From a virus: DNA of 32,355 nucleotides. Location: positions 1 to 32,355 of the IMG/VR virus record IMGVR_UViG_3300043331_000205. The stretch is one strand, 5' to 3'. This document shows, in pieces, positions 24,629 through 32,065 of this stretch. The notes under the pieces were generated by a model. The model was not told the origin of the DNA, ran no database searches, and was given only the letters and a program-made list of their open reading frames with translations. Both the position numbers and the translations under genes were made by a program. Every line of letters begins with the position of its first letter. Position 1 is the stretch's first letter.

Positions 24629-24640
24629 GCGGGAATGTTA
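24626..24640 (-). promoter_or_regulatory. Stop/start junction spacer, copy 2
   Basis: Portal stop TAA, then CATTCCCGC, then ATG of the next gene. Seven of the nine spacer bases equal copy 1 (CATTCCAAC). Confidence 0.5.
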
Positions 24641-26446
24641 CACCGACTGGAGCGGACTCGACAGCAAACGCTGCATGGGAGGCAGTGCCATGCTCGGGGG
24701 AGCCTGCCGGGCGCTGCCCGGTATGCCTCCACGGGCAAGGGACTCGGCCTGCTGCAGTGCCTCGGCACCTGCGTCTCCCCCCGCTCCGGGCGGGACCAGG
24801 CCCGTCCCCGGCGAAGGAGCAGGAGCCTGCAATGCCTTCACCAATTCCTCAATGGCATCGTCAATAGAAACTTCTTCCTTGTCGAGTGCAGCAAGGAACT
24901 GAGCAGCGATCTCCAAATTGCCCTGGCTCGCCTGTTGCAATACGCCAAGCATGACTGCCTTGCGAGTGTCAGCCCGAGCACGCCGCAGTTCCTCCACCGT
25001 AGGATCGGGGAGGAAGTTCAGGTTCTCTCGCACAGTCTCCGCCGACAACACTTCGTTCGAGAGCCACATCGCCATGCGCATCTCCCGGCTCTGGGGGTCC
25101 GACCCAGCCCCGATGCCGTAGGTCACGGACACGACGTAGTGCCCGTCCACATCGGTCTTGGGGTTGTAAGTCTCCGCCGTGCGGTAGATCCGGTCGTCGC
25201 CATGAATGGTCTTCTCGCCAGCGCAGTAGATCTCGTCAAAGCGAAGCATCATGCCAGAGATCTTGATGAGCAGACGCTCGAACTGCTTGTGCGCCAGCGC
25301 CAGCCGTGCGTCGATCTGGCCCATGCTGGCGTCGATGCCTCGGGCCGAGATGATCGAAGCACCCGGCTCCCCCGTCAACTGCTGAGGGAAGGCCGACTGC
25401 TGGCGAAGCTCATCACCCAGGCGAGCGATCAGGTCCTTGACATCGAACCGGCCGCTGCCCTGAATGCGCTCCATCCGAGCATCGTGCGAGCGAGCGTGCA
25501 ATGTGCCTGCCGGGCCGAAGTCCTCGGGGTTGAGCACGTTGAACTCCAGGACCGGAGGGAACACATCTTCCTCGGTCGCCATGATCGTGAGGGACATCAG
25601 GCGGTGAATGGTCCGCATGACGTGAAGGGCCTGGTCGAAGAGACCCCGGCGCTGTCCGTCGAAAGACGGCCGGACTTCCTCCACCACAGGAACGAAGCCG
25701 AGCTTGTTCTCTTCCCGTGCCAGGATCACTACGCCGTCCTTGCGGTTCTCGGTCGTAGCGTCGGCCACTGCCAGGATGAACTCATCCCTCTTGAACCAGA
25801 ACCACTCTTCCAACATCTCGCCGTCCTGCTTGGGCAGGCGGTCTTCAAACTCAGGGTACTTCGCTCGGAACTCGGCCCGGCTGATCCGGCGAGCAACGAG
25901 CGCAGTCTGCACGTCACCCTTCTGGTCTTTCAGCAGGTAAGTGTGCCGAGGATCGAAGCGAAGGATGTACGGGTTGCGGTCGGCTGCTGGCACGGTGAAG
26001 TCAGCCCACACGCCAAAGATGACAGCCCCGGCTCCGGCGTAGTCGCCACCACCCAGGGCCAAAAGTTCGAGCAGGTTGCTCTGCTCCCACAACTCCAAGA
26101 GCCGACGCTCTCGCTTACGAGCCTTCTTCTTCCCCACCGCCCGATCCTGCACGACAGGCACGGGGCAGCGAAGGGTTGGCATCTGGCTGCCGAAGATGGC
26201 AGACCAGTGGGCAATGCCCATCTCCACGATGTTCGCAACAGTAGGAGCTTCGGCCGTCTTGGTCAGGTCAGGCCACACCATGTCCCACTCGCCGTTCGCA
26301 ATGCGGGTAACTTCCTCGACCCGATCATGCCATCTCTTATGAAGCTCCACCAGAAAGTCACGCTGCGCCCGAAGGTCAGCACCGGAGGGTTGGGCTATGG
26401 TGGCAACGGTGCCGTGTTCGACACTCTGATAACCGGGCTCGATCAT
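24638..26446 (-). CDS. Portal protein
   Basis: A 602-residue protein right after the large terminase gene. Features typical of portals: an N-terminal helical/charged region, a wing domain with the long strand run (NPYILRFDPRHTYLLKDQKG), a conserved-looking aromatic-rich region (EEWFWFKRDEFILAVAD), a central stem helix region with GRFDVKDLIARLGDELRQQ, and a Pro/Gly/Gln-rich C-terminal tail (APSPGTGLVPPGAGGDAGA). Portals form the dodecameric ring through which DNA is packaged. Length and order (terminase, portal, virion proteins, scaffold, capsid) fit well. Confidence 0.82.
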   Translation of the reverse strand: MIEPGYQSVEHGTVATIAQPSGADLRAQRDFLVELHKRWHDRVEEVTRIANGEWDMVWPDLTKTAEAPTVANIVEMGIAHWSAIFGSQMPTLRCPVPVVQDRAVGKKKARKRERRLLELWEQSNLLELLALGGGDYAGAGAVIFGVWADFTVPAADRNPYILRFDPRHTYLLKDQKGDVQTALVARRISRAEFRAKYPEFEDRLPKQDGEMLEEWFWFKRDEFILAVADATTENRKDGVVILAREENKLGFVPVVEEVRPSFDGQRRGLFDQALHVMRTIHRLMSLTIMATEEDVFPPVLEFNVLNPEDFGPAGTLHARSHDARMERIQGSGRFDVKDLIARLGDELRQQSAFPQQLTGEPGASIISARGIDASMGQIDARLALAHKQFERLLIKISGMMLRFDEIYCAGEKTIHGDDRIYRTAETYNPKTDVDGHYVVSVTYGIGAGSDPQSREMRMAMWLSNEVLSAETVRENLNFLPDPTVEELRRARADTRKAVMLGVLQQASQGNLEIAAQFLAALDKEEVSIDDAIEELVKALQAPAPSPGTGLVPPGAGGDAGAEALQQAESLARGGIPGSARQAPPSMALPPMQRLLSSPLQSV

Positions 26447-26458
26447 GCTGAGATGTTA
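26444..26458 (-). promoter_or_regulatory. Stop/start junction spacer, copy 3
   Basis: Terminase stop TAA, then CATCTCAGC, then ATG of the portal gene. The same 3+9+3 layout as copies 1 and 2, with a partly conserved spacer (CAT-x-x-C-x-x-C). Confidence 0.45.
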
Positions 26459-28408
26459 CATCCTCCGCCCACGGCCTGGGAGATTTCCACCCCGAAGTTG
26501 GGCAGCCTCAGCCAGAGTAGACCGAATGCCGGTACGGTGCCGGATGATCGGAGGACCTCCCCGGCGTTGAGCAGCCGCAGCTTGGTCGATCACATCATGC
26601 CTGGCGTGGCCCGCCACTCCGTTTGCAACCCAAAGCGCAATCGCCCCGTCCTGTTCTTCCGAGAAGGGAAAAGCGAGCAGGTCCTCGATCAGTGGTCGCA
26701 GCTTTTCCTTGTCCGCCTCGGTGTGCGAGGGGAAGGCGATCAGTCCGTTGCCGAAGAGCGAGGCCATCGCAGCCACGCCGTACTCTTCGTCCCACTTCGA
26801 GCCGGGCTTGTGGCCCTTGCCTACCGTGCGGTGATCAATCACGATGGTGCCCGCTGCCTTCGCACGCTCCATGAAAGACTCATCACCCATGAGGGTCGGA
26901 GCGAAGTTGGTCTCAACGGCAGAGAACTGCACACGATGGTCTCGGTACTCTTCCCAAAACTGGTAGAAGAGGTTGTGTCGGATGCCGGTGGCTCCGAGGT
27001 TCGAGCGCACGAAGATGTCCACAACCCTGCGGACTCGGGTACTTGGATCGAATGCCAGTAAGAGGGAGAATGCTCGCCCGGTCGTCGCAGGGTCTACCCC
27101 CAGTATAAGGATCTCGTGATCGAGCACCGTGCCGAGCGAGAAGTTGGCTCCCAAGTCAAACGCCTTGTCGATGTGGTCCTGCCGGAAGATGGCCTCGGTC
27201 TCTTCGACATCCTCCTGCTGCCACACGAGCTTCCACCGCAGAGGGTTGCCAGCGAACTCGGTGCGAATGTCAAGCAGGCCCGGCCGGTAAACCTCGCCTT
27301 CGATGGGGTCCTCAAACAGCCCTCCCTCCAAGGCCCAGTACTCAGGCCAGCTTGGGCGCTCGTCCTCCGTGAACTCGTCCAGCAGAGCAGGGATGGAAAC
27401 GAGCCGGTAGGTCGCCAGTCCCTTCCACCGCTTCTTCCACACGCCGTACAGGTCAAAGGGAAGCAGCCGGGTGCCGTTGATGACGGTCTGCCCCTTGTTG
27501 GCACGAGAGCGGACTTCCCCAGTGAACCAGTTGTCGATCTTCTGGCGCATGGTGGGAGACATCTGGTTGTCGGTCACGAGAGCATCGTCCAAAATCAGAA
27601 CATCGAGGCGGGTTCCGTAGATCAGCTTGCCGATGCCGAGGGCTTGTACGGTCGGGTCACGCTCTCCAGAGGTACGGTGGCGCACCACGATACGAGATGC
27701 CTGCCACTCACCTGCCTCGTCGCCCTGCGGACGCCAGCCGTTGAAGTCGTCAATGAGGTTCCCCTCACGTCCCTCGTACAAGTGGCGCTCGGTAAGGTGC
27801 CTCTTCACCCGGTCAAGCAGAGCGTTAGCTTGCTCGCCGTTCTTCGAGACGATGGCGATGCGCACGTTGGGGTTGCGAGCGATGCGATAGAGCACGTACC
27901 AGAGCGTGACGAGGGTGGACTTCCCCGACTCGGGGTGTCCGAGAATCTGCACGATGCGACCCATCGGGTCAGCCAGGTTTTCAGCGATGCGCTTCTGGTG
28001 CTCTGACAGGATCACGCCGAAGTACCGCCACACGAACGCCTCGAACGAGACCTTCGACAAGTCGGGGTACGCCCATTCGGCCCCGGACTCCCGCACGGCC
28101 CGCACACGCTGGGCCCACTGGAGATCCTCAACGGACCACTTCTCCCACGAGGACTTCAGCGTGTAGCCGAGGCCCTCCGCCGCTTTGCTGTAGCTCCACC
28201 CATGCTGGACCAGTTCAAAGAACGCCCTCTTGGCCCACGACTTATAGGCAGACGTGCCCTTCTTGTCGGGCGGGTTGACTACGAAGACCGGATCGAGCCC
28301 GGACCCAATGGGCGGCTTGACAAAGAACCCCGGCACACCACTGCGCCAGTAGCTCTCGATTTCATCCCACGCCTTCTGTGGGTCAGCGATTGGTCGTCCG
28401 GCAGACAC
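26456..28408 (-). CDS. terL: Terminase large subunit (TerL) with N-terminal helix-turn-helix-like region
   Basis: A 650-residue packaging motor. The ATPase part has Walker A GHPESGKSTL (about 156-165) and Walker B DVLILDDAL (about 268-276). The nuclease part begins with LILGVDPATTG (about 431-441, first catalytic Asp) and continues with VETNF and, near the end, HDVIDQAAAA with further acidic residues. Residues about 62-100 (ELVQHGWSYSKAAEGLGYTL, then SSWEKW) look like a helix-turn-helix, which is the usual DNA-recognition feature of a separate small subunit. No TerS gene is visible immediately upstream. The start is a GTG at 28408. The portal follows after nine bases. Confidence 0.9.
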   Translation of the reverse strand: MSAGRPIADPQKAWDEIESYWRSGVPGFFVKPPIGSGLDPVFVVNPPDKKGTSAYKSWAKRAFFELVQHGWSYSKAAEGLGYTLKSSWEKWSVEDLQWAQRVRAVRESGAEWAYPDLSKVSFEAFVWRYFGVILSEHQKRIAENLADPMGRIVQILGHPESGKSTLVTLWYVLYRIARNPNVRIAIVSKNGEQANALLDRVKRHLTERHLYEGREGNLIDDFNGWRPQGDEAGEWQASRIVVRHRTSGERDPTVQALGIGKLIYGTRLDVLILDDALVTDNQMSPTMRQKIDNWFTGEVRSRANKGQTVINGTRLLPFDLYGVWKKRWKGLATYRLVSIPALLDEFTEDERPSWPEYWALEGGLFEDPIEGEVYRPGLLDIRTEFAGNPLRWKLVWQQEDVEETEAIFRQDHIDKAFDLGANFSLGTVLDHEILILGVDPATTGRAFSLLLAFDPSTRVRRVVDIFVRSNLGATGIRHNLFYQFWEEYRDHRVQFSAVETNFAPTLMGDESFMERAKAAGTIVIDHRTVGKGHKPGSKWDEEYGVAAMASLFGNGLIAFPSHTEADKEKLRPLIEDLLAFPFSEEQDGAIALWVANGVAGHARHDVIDQAAAAQRRGGPPIIRHRTGIRSTLAEAAQLRGGNLPGRGRRM

Positions 28409-28418
28409 ATCTGCCAGT

Positions 28419-28505
28419 TTACGGGATCGAGACGCCCAAGAAGCGGGCGAGCCAGATCACCACGATGATGAGAATGATTAGGTAGAGAACTCTCTCTGGT
28501 GTCAT
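28419..28505 (-). CDS. 28-residue single-span membrane protein
   Basis: A very short frame with ATG at 28505 overlapping the upstream stop as ATGA and a GAAGG ribosome-binding site a few bases before it. The protein is almost only a membrane helix: VLYLIILIIVVIWLARFLGV, preceded by MTPER. The basic and polar ends suit a single-pass inner-membrane peptide. It precedes the terminase gene by ten bases. The overlap and ribosome-binding site make it credible in spite of its size. Its function is unknown. Confidence 0.6.
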   Translation of the reverse strand: MTPERVLYLIILIIVVIWLARFLGVSIP

Positions 28506-28738
28506 GCCTTCAGTTTACGCTGGCGGATCTGCTTCCGCTCGACGTACGGCTTGACCTGAGACTCCAGGAACACCCGCCAGCCCTCGTTGTGCTCGAAGTC
28601 GTGGAGGTACCAGTGTGCTTTTCCACGGGGGCTGGGGGCCTCTTCATACCTCTGCATGCGACCGGCAGGGGTTTTAAACCACTGCCCGGTCGCCCGCTCG
28701 GACATCGGGGCGCTTTCGGTAGGGAAAACCCGGTTCAT
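28502..28738 (-). CDS. Hypothetical small protein
   Basis: A 78-residue protein beginning MNRVFPTES. The longer start at 28762 is less likely, because ATG 28738 overlaps the preceding stop as ATGA. It contains a Trp/Phe/Tyr-rich core (GQWFKTPAGRMQRYEEA, HWYLHDFEHNEGWRVFLESQ) and a very basic end (VERKQIRQRKLKA). The basic tail suggests nucleic-acid or membrane contact. It is part of a chain of overlapping small genes between the nucleotide-metabolism genes and terminase. I do not recognise it. Confidence 0.6.
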   Translation of the reverse strand: MNRVFPTESAPMSERATGQWFKTPAGRMQRYEEAPSPRGKAHWYLHDFEHNEGWRVFLESQVKPYVERKQIRQRKLKA

Positions 28739-28857
28739 GCTGCAGGTCCTACGAGATACCAACCGGGAGGCAGGGGCTCATACGTTGCGATGCTGGTCGT
28801 CACTGTGGCCCACAAGACGAGGGCGAGGACGATCAGGGCCACGAGCAGATAACGCAT
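28735..28857 (-). CDS. 40-residue membrane or secreted peptide
   Basis: MRYLLVALIVLALVLWATVTT is a clean N-terminal hydrophobic helix, followed by a short Pro/Gly/Tyr-containing tail (YEPLPPGWYLVGPAA). The TGA overlaps the next ATG as ATGA, and the frame lies partly inside the end of the upstream hydrolase gene in another frame. This could be a signal-anchored peptide in the envelope. The chain of overlaps supports translation, although GGTGG in front of the ATG is only a weak ribosome-binding site. Confidence 0.5.
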   Translation of the reverse strand: MRYLLVALIVLALVLWATVTTSIATYEPLPPGWYLVGPAA

Positions 28858-29311
28858 CGTCCACCATCCTACCGGCGACATCTTCCGCCCCGTTGATGTT
28901 GAAGAACACCGCCGCAGCGTGATCCTCGTCGGTCTCGCCGTTGAGCCACTGCAGCATGTGCCGCAGTGCCGAGCGCCGGTACCGATGCAGTTCCTCCACG
29001 CCCTCTGCCAGCGTCCAGTTGGGAACACCGGGGCGCACGTCTGGGTACTTCGCCTTGGCTTTGGTTAGGTGGGCTGCCCACCGTACGAGCATGGGCCCGT
29101 GGAGGACGTTGGTGAAGTCGATCTTCCCATCCTCTACGTCACGCACCATGCCACTGTCGAACTGGTGTCGAGCACCAGAGTCTTTGACCTCAAACTGATC
29201 TGGTTTGATGATGTGAAACTTCCCTTCGTTGTATTCGGTCCAGTGAAAAGAACAGAGGCCGTAGTCGAGCACAGTTGCTTCCAGGTCGCAGCCTGTGATC
29301 TGGCACTTCAT
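28778..29311 (-). CDS. dATP/dGTP diphosphohydrolase-like (DUF5664) protein with N-terminal zinc knuckle
   Basis: A 177-residue protein, start ATG 29311 overlapping the upstream stop as ATGA. Residues 1-25 hold Cys3-x4-Cys8 and Cys20-x2-His23 (MKCQITGC, LCSFHW), a zinc-knuckle pattern. The rest matches the DUF5664 family, annotated as the N-terminal domain of dATP/dGTP diphosphohydrolases: FDSGMVRDVEDGKIDF at about 51-66, then RYRRSALRHMLQWLNGETDE with a His in DEDHAAAVFFNI. Related MazG-like (MazZ) enzymes remove pyrophosphate from purine dNTPs in phages with altered purine bases. No purZ gene is seen here. The 3' end overlaps the 40-residue peptide gene. Together with the neighbouring nucleotidase it suggests reshaping of the nucleotide pool. 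Confidence 0.78.
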   Translation of the reverse strand: MKCQITGCDLEATVLDYGLCSFHWTEYNEGKFHIIKPDQFEVKDSGARHQFDSGMVRDVEDGKIDFTNVLHGPMLVRWAAHLTKAKAKYPDVRPGVPNWTLAEGVEELHRYRRSALRHMLQWLNGETDEDHAAAVFFNINGAEDVAGRMVDDALSARGPDRPRPRLVGHSDDQHRNV

Positions 29312-29916
29312 TTCATTGCCTCGATGACTTTGATGGCCTCGTCCCAGCCGACTGCCCTGATGCCCCCATGGAACTCGGTGTTCCACGGCTGCGAGAACAG
29401 GATGCCCGGCCTGGCCCCGGCCCGAGCTTCGGTATTCCAATCACTGATGTTGGTCACGCTGTCGTCCAGCAGGGAGACGGCGTTGTAGTGGCTCTTCTTC
29501 TCCCCGTACCCTACGAAGGCAAGGCTCCGATAAGGCACGGCATTCCTCTTCAGCCATTTGCTGGTGTGTTCCACCGCAATGTCGTGGCCGAACGAGTGGT
29601 ACAGGCGAGTGGTCACGATACGAATGTGCCACTCAGAATCGCTGAGAGCCCACAGGCCCTCGATGGCTCCGGGGATCGGGTCACCGTTGAGCCAGATGGC
29701 CCCATCCTCCACGCCTCGGCGGAAGAGGAAGTTCCACGCACCCTCGGGGATGCCCCAATCCTTGTGCATGTCCCACGACGCCCCGCCACCCATCTGCGAC
29801 CGCTGCTCCGCTCCGGGAAGCTCCCGGCGCAGAACGCCAGCCGAGTAGTCGGTGACGGCCTTGGTGAAGTCGTACACCACTCCGTCCAGGTCGATGTTAA
29901 TTATCGGTCGGTTCAT
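29308..29916 (-). CDS. 5'(3')-deoxyribonucleotidase-like HAD phosphatase
   Basis: A 202-residue protein of the HAD superfamily. INIDLDGVVYDF carries the nucleophile aspartate and the acid/base aspartate (DxDGV). Later segments RIVTTRL, NAVPYRSLAFVGYGEKKSHY and SLLDDSV correspond to the usual Thr, Lys and Asp-Asp motifs. These enzymes remove the phosphate from deoxynucleoside monophosphates in the cytoplasm. ATG 29916 is chosen over the TTG at 29931. The start lies inside the end of the upstream gene, and the stop overlaps the hydrolase ATG, so the two enzymes are probably produced together. Confidence 0.82.
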   Translation of the reverse strand: MNRPIINIDLDGVVYDFTKAVTDYSAGVLRRELPGAEQRSQMGGGASWDMHKDWGIPEGAWNFLFRRGVEDGAIWLNGDPIPGAIEGLWALSDSEWHIRIVTTRLYHSFGHDIAVEHTSKWLKRNAVPYRSLAFVGYGEKKSHYNAVSLLDDSVTNISDWNTEARAGARPGILFSQPWNTEFHGGIRAVGWDEAIKVIEAMK

Positions 29917-30241
29917 CAACCTGTTCCGCAACGAACTCGGGAGACGCCTCGAACTCCACGCCCTCTTCCTCGATGATCTCGGGCAGGTAGTTGGGCACGA
30001 TATGCAGCAGCCCGGACTCGGGATCCGGCTGCAGGTCGAGCCCGGAGAAGTTCTCCGGTGGTGTCCACTCCATAGGAATAGCGATGGGCTCTTTGGCCGT
30101 GGTGGTGATGTACGTCAGCACGAAGCCCATCTGCTGTAGCCGCTCCTGCATGTGTCGATTCTCCTGCAGGAGACGGATGTTGGTTGCGATTATGCGCCTG
30201 CGCTCGTCACGCTGACGCCTGGTCGGTCCAGTTCTACTCAC
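29897..30241 (-). CDS. Hypothetical protein with basic N-terminus and acidic tail
   Basis: A 114-residue protein. It begins with a very basic stretch (RTGPTRRQRDERRRIIATN) that continues in a helix (LQENRHMQERLQQMGF, coiled-coil-like), then has a Pro/Glu/Asp-rich half (DPESGLLHIVPNYLPEIIEE) ending in acidic residues. A DNA- or RNA-contacting helix is possible. Its stop lies 20 bases inside the nucleotidase gene. I do not recognise it. Confidence 0.6.
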   Translation of the reverse strand: MSRTGPTRRQRDERRRIIATNIRLLQENRHMQERLQQMGFVLTYITTTAKEPIAIPMEWTPPENFSGLDLQPDPESGLLHIVPNYLPEIIEEEGVEFEASPEFVAEQVDEPTDN

Positions 30242-30244
30242 TCT

Positions 30245-30418
30245 TTACCTCTTCTTGTCGAACATGGTCTCACGGAAAAGGTCCATGCCTGACTTCTGGC
30301 GACCCCCTCCAGCATTGCTGGCCGGAGCCCGGCCGGATCGAGCAAGGCGCTTCCGCTCTGCCGAACCGCTCACGGAATAGTGAGAGGCGACTTTGTTGTG
30401 TTGCTTCTTATTTGGCAT
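30245..30418 (-). CDS. Small basic hypothetical protein
   Basis: A 57-residue, basic protein (MPNKKQHNKVASH, AERKRLARSGRAP, LFRETMFDKKR). A longer start at 30445 is possible, but ATG 30418 has AAAGGA eight bases upstream and overlaps the preceding gene by only 11 bases. The high content of Lys, Arg, Ser and Gly suggests a nucleic-acid-associated or disordered protein. No family is recognised. Confidence 0.6.
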   Translation of the reverse strand: MPNKKQHNKVASHYSVSGSAERKRLARSGRAPASNAGGGRQKSGMDLFRETMFDKKR

Positions 30419-31466
30419 TGTCATCATCCTTTCTGTCGTCTTCAACGCTCTCGGCCGAATCGTTATTCCCTACGACCAGAGAAATGATACCGTCATCCTC
30501 CGTGATCCGACCCGACGCCTTGGCATTGGCGACGATCTTCGGGAAGGAAGTTCCCTTCATCCCTCGCCGCAACGCCTCTTCCCGCAGGTCAGCCCGAGGC
30601 ATCTCCCCAAGGTTCTGTTCGAGGATGGTGATGAGAGTCTGCTGGCTCGGTGCCCGAGCGATAGCCAGCCCGCTCTTCAGACGGAGGGCTACGGATGTGC
30701 CCTTCTTGGTCGGGACGGCAAACTCCTGAAGCTCGAACCGGAGCACATCCGGGCGAGAGCCATCCTTCACCTTCTGCGTCGAGAGCACCACGGAGTCGAG
30801 GGGCGGGTTGGGGTCATCGTCCGTGGCACGCTTCCACGTCGGCTTCATCTCGTACACCATGTCGGCGGAACCTCGGAGGGCACCCGAGCCTCGAAGATCC
30901 TTAGTGCTCTTAGTCTGGTGGTGGTTCACCACAACGGTCGCCCCAAGCTCGATGAACTGCTTCAGGTAGTTGGTGAAGTCGTTCATGTCACCGGCGTTGT
31001 TCTCGTCGCCAGGGTGGAAGTAGTCAACGAGGGGGTCGATGACAACCAGGCGAGGCTCAACTCGCTGCACCAAGGCCAGGAGCCTCGCCCGGTCATCGCC
31101 GTCCGCCTGGGAGCCGAGGGACAGGGAGTCCAACACCCATCCGACGTTCTCGGAGACGAAATCCGCCTCTCGGCTTTGACGCCAGGCGTCCACCCGGCCA
31201 CGAAGGCCGGTCTTCCCTTCGGAAGTCAAATAGAGAACCCGGCCCTGTTCGCTTTTATTCCCGACCCAGGACCACCCTGCGGCCAGGCTCAGGGACCAGT
31301 CCATCGCCAGCAGGGACTTCCCCACGTTGGGCTCGGCGTGGACCACGACCAGGGACTCGGCTGGGAGGTAGTTCTCGATCAGCCAGTCTGGCTCGGGGAT
31401 CTCGTTGAGGCCCGCACCCCAGAAAACCCGGATGGGGGCCTGCGGAATGTAAATGTCGGTGCTCGT
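30408..31466 (-). CDS. RepA-like (AAA_25) ATPase, start codon problem
   Basis: A RecA-fold ATPase: Walker A HAEPNVGKS, Walker B RLVVIDPL (about 139-146), and a VVVNHHQTKSTKDLRGSGAL segment typical of RepA/DnaB-like phage helicases, with a helical, acidic C-terminal part (about 250-352). The only standard start is a GTG at 31346, just before Walker A. Yet the frame stays open and protein-like upstream to 31466 (IPEPDWLIENYLP, the usual lead-in of this family). At 31466 there is an ACG with AGGAG five bases before it. So either ACG is the start, or a base change has altered an ATG, or one base was lost or gained after the ATG at 31495. I annotate from the ACG (352 codons). Confidence 0.6.
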   Translation of the reverse strand, partial: TSTDIYIPQAPIRVFWGAGLNEIPEPDWLIENYLPAESLVVVHAEPNVGKSLLAMDWSLSLAAGWSWVGNKSEQGRVLYLTSEGKTGLRGRVDAWRQSREADFVSENVGWVLDSLSLGSQADGDDRARLLALVQRVEPRLVVIDPLVDYFHPGDENNAGDMNDFTNYLKQFIELGATVVVNHHQTKSTKDLRGSGALRGSADMVYEMKPTWKRATDDDPNPPLDSVVLSTQKVKDGSRPDVLRFELQEFAVPTKKGTSVALRLKSGLAIARAPSQQTLITILEQNLGEMPRADLREEALRRGMKGTSFPKIVANAKASGRITEDDGIISLVVGNNDSAESVEDDRKDDDNAK

Positions 31467-31491
31467 GGTGTCTCCTACCCTTGCCTAGCTG

Positions 31492-31641
31492 TCATGCCTG
31501 ACGAACGTGGTTCCGCCCGGCTTTATTCCCAGGTACTCCTGGGCCGAGCGGTTTCCCGATGCGAGCCCGGTACCTCTCTCCCTTCTTCCGGTCCCGCCCG
31601 ATCTTCCGACCCTTGGCTTTGGCCTTCTTCTGCTCAGCCAT
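31492..31641 (-). CDS. 49-residue basic protein
   Basis: A short frame with its ATG sharing the A of the preceding stop (TGATG). It is very basic: MAEQKKAKAKGRKIGRDRKK, then RYRARIGKP and a Gly/Pro/Asn end (GPGVPGNKAGRNHVRQA). Such a composition suggests binding to nucleic acid or ribosomes. The stop overlaps an ATG (ATGA at 31495), which would start a six-codon frame in front of the ATPase. The coupled arrangement makes it credible despite its size. Confidence 0.6.
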   Translation of the reverse strand: MAEQKKAKAKGRKIGRDRKKGERYRARIGKPLGPGVPGNKAGRNHVRQA

Positions 31642-32009
31642 CAGGGTGCCAATGGGAAGATCTGGGAGTACTGCTCCAGAGCCTCATGCTTCATCTGGGA
31701 GATGAGGGCCTGGTCGTCCCCCGAGAGCCGAGGCAGGTCCCAAGACTGGATCTTGTTGATGTAGCTAGAGTGCCCAACCCGCTTCCCCTTGACGGTGACC
31801 TTGATGGTTTGGATCTCGGCCACCGGCTGCTCCCCTCTCTCGTGCTCGACCCTCACTCCGTCGATGCGGTAGTTCGCCTGGGCGTACCGCAGCCGCCCAG
31901 AGGGCAAGGAGCGCACGGCGGGCATGGTCACGGTCACCGGCTCGGCCAGCGGGAAGTAGACGGTGCGGCTGTGGAACTCACTGGTCTGGGGCTTCTCAAA
32001 GAGGCTCAT
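31641..32009 (-). CDS. Hypothetical protein, first gene of the leftward transcript
   Basis: About 122 residues beginning MSLFEKPQTSEF. The body is beta-rich (TVYFPLAEPVTVTMPAVR, YRIDGVRV, IQTIKVTVKGKRVG) with a C-terminal helix (DDQALISQMKHEALEQYSQI). Start choice is uncertain: ATG 32009 has no ribosome-binding site, ATG 32051 or 32048 would sit only about 13 bases after a TATACA box (near-leaderless), and a GTG lies at 32114. It is the most upstream gene of the - strand series in this window and could be an early gene. I do not recognise the family. Confidence 0.5.
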   Translation of the reverse strand: MSLFEKPQTSEFHSRTVYFPLAEPVTVTMPAVRSLPSGRLRYAQANYRIDGVRVEHERGEQPVAEIQTIKVTVKGKRVGHSSYINKIQSWDLPRLSGDDQALISQMKHEALEQYSQIFPLAP

Positions 32010-32065
32010 GTCGGTACCAACGCCCAGGTTGTGCTCGTTATTCCGCATCATGACGGAAAAAGTTT

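Noticed and set aside
24605-27061. 818-codon + strand open frame opposite terminase and portal
   Set aside because: Antisense to two confident genes (Walker motifs on the - strand). The frame arises from codon bias, and its protein shows no motif.
28778-29311. Proof of a 2-aminoadenine genome
   Set aside because: Only a hydrolase-type gene is present. Without purZ or a matching polymerase the claim would be unsupported.
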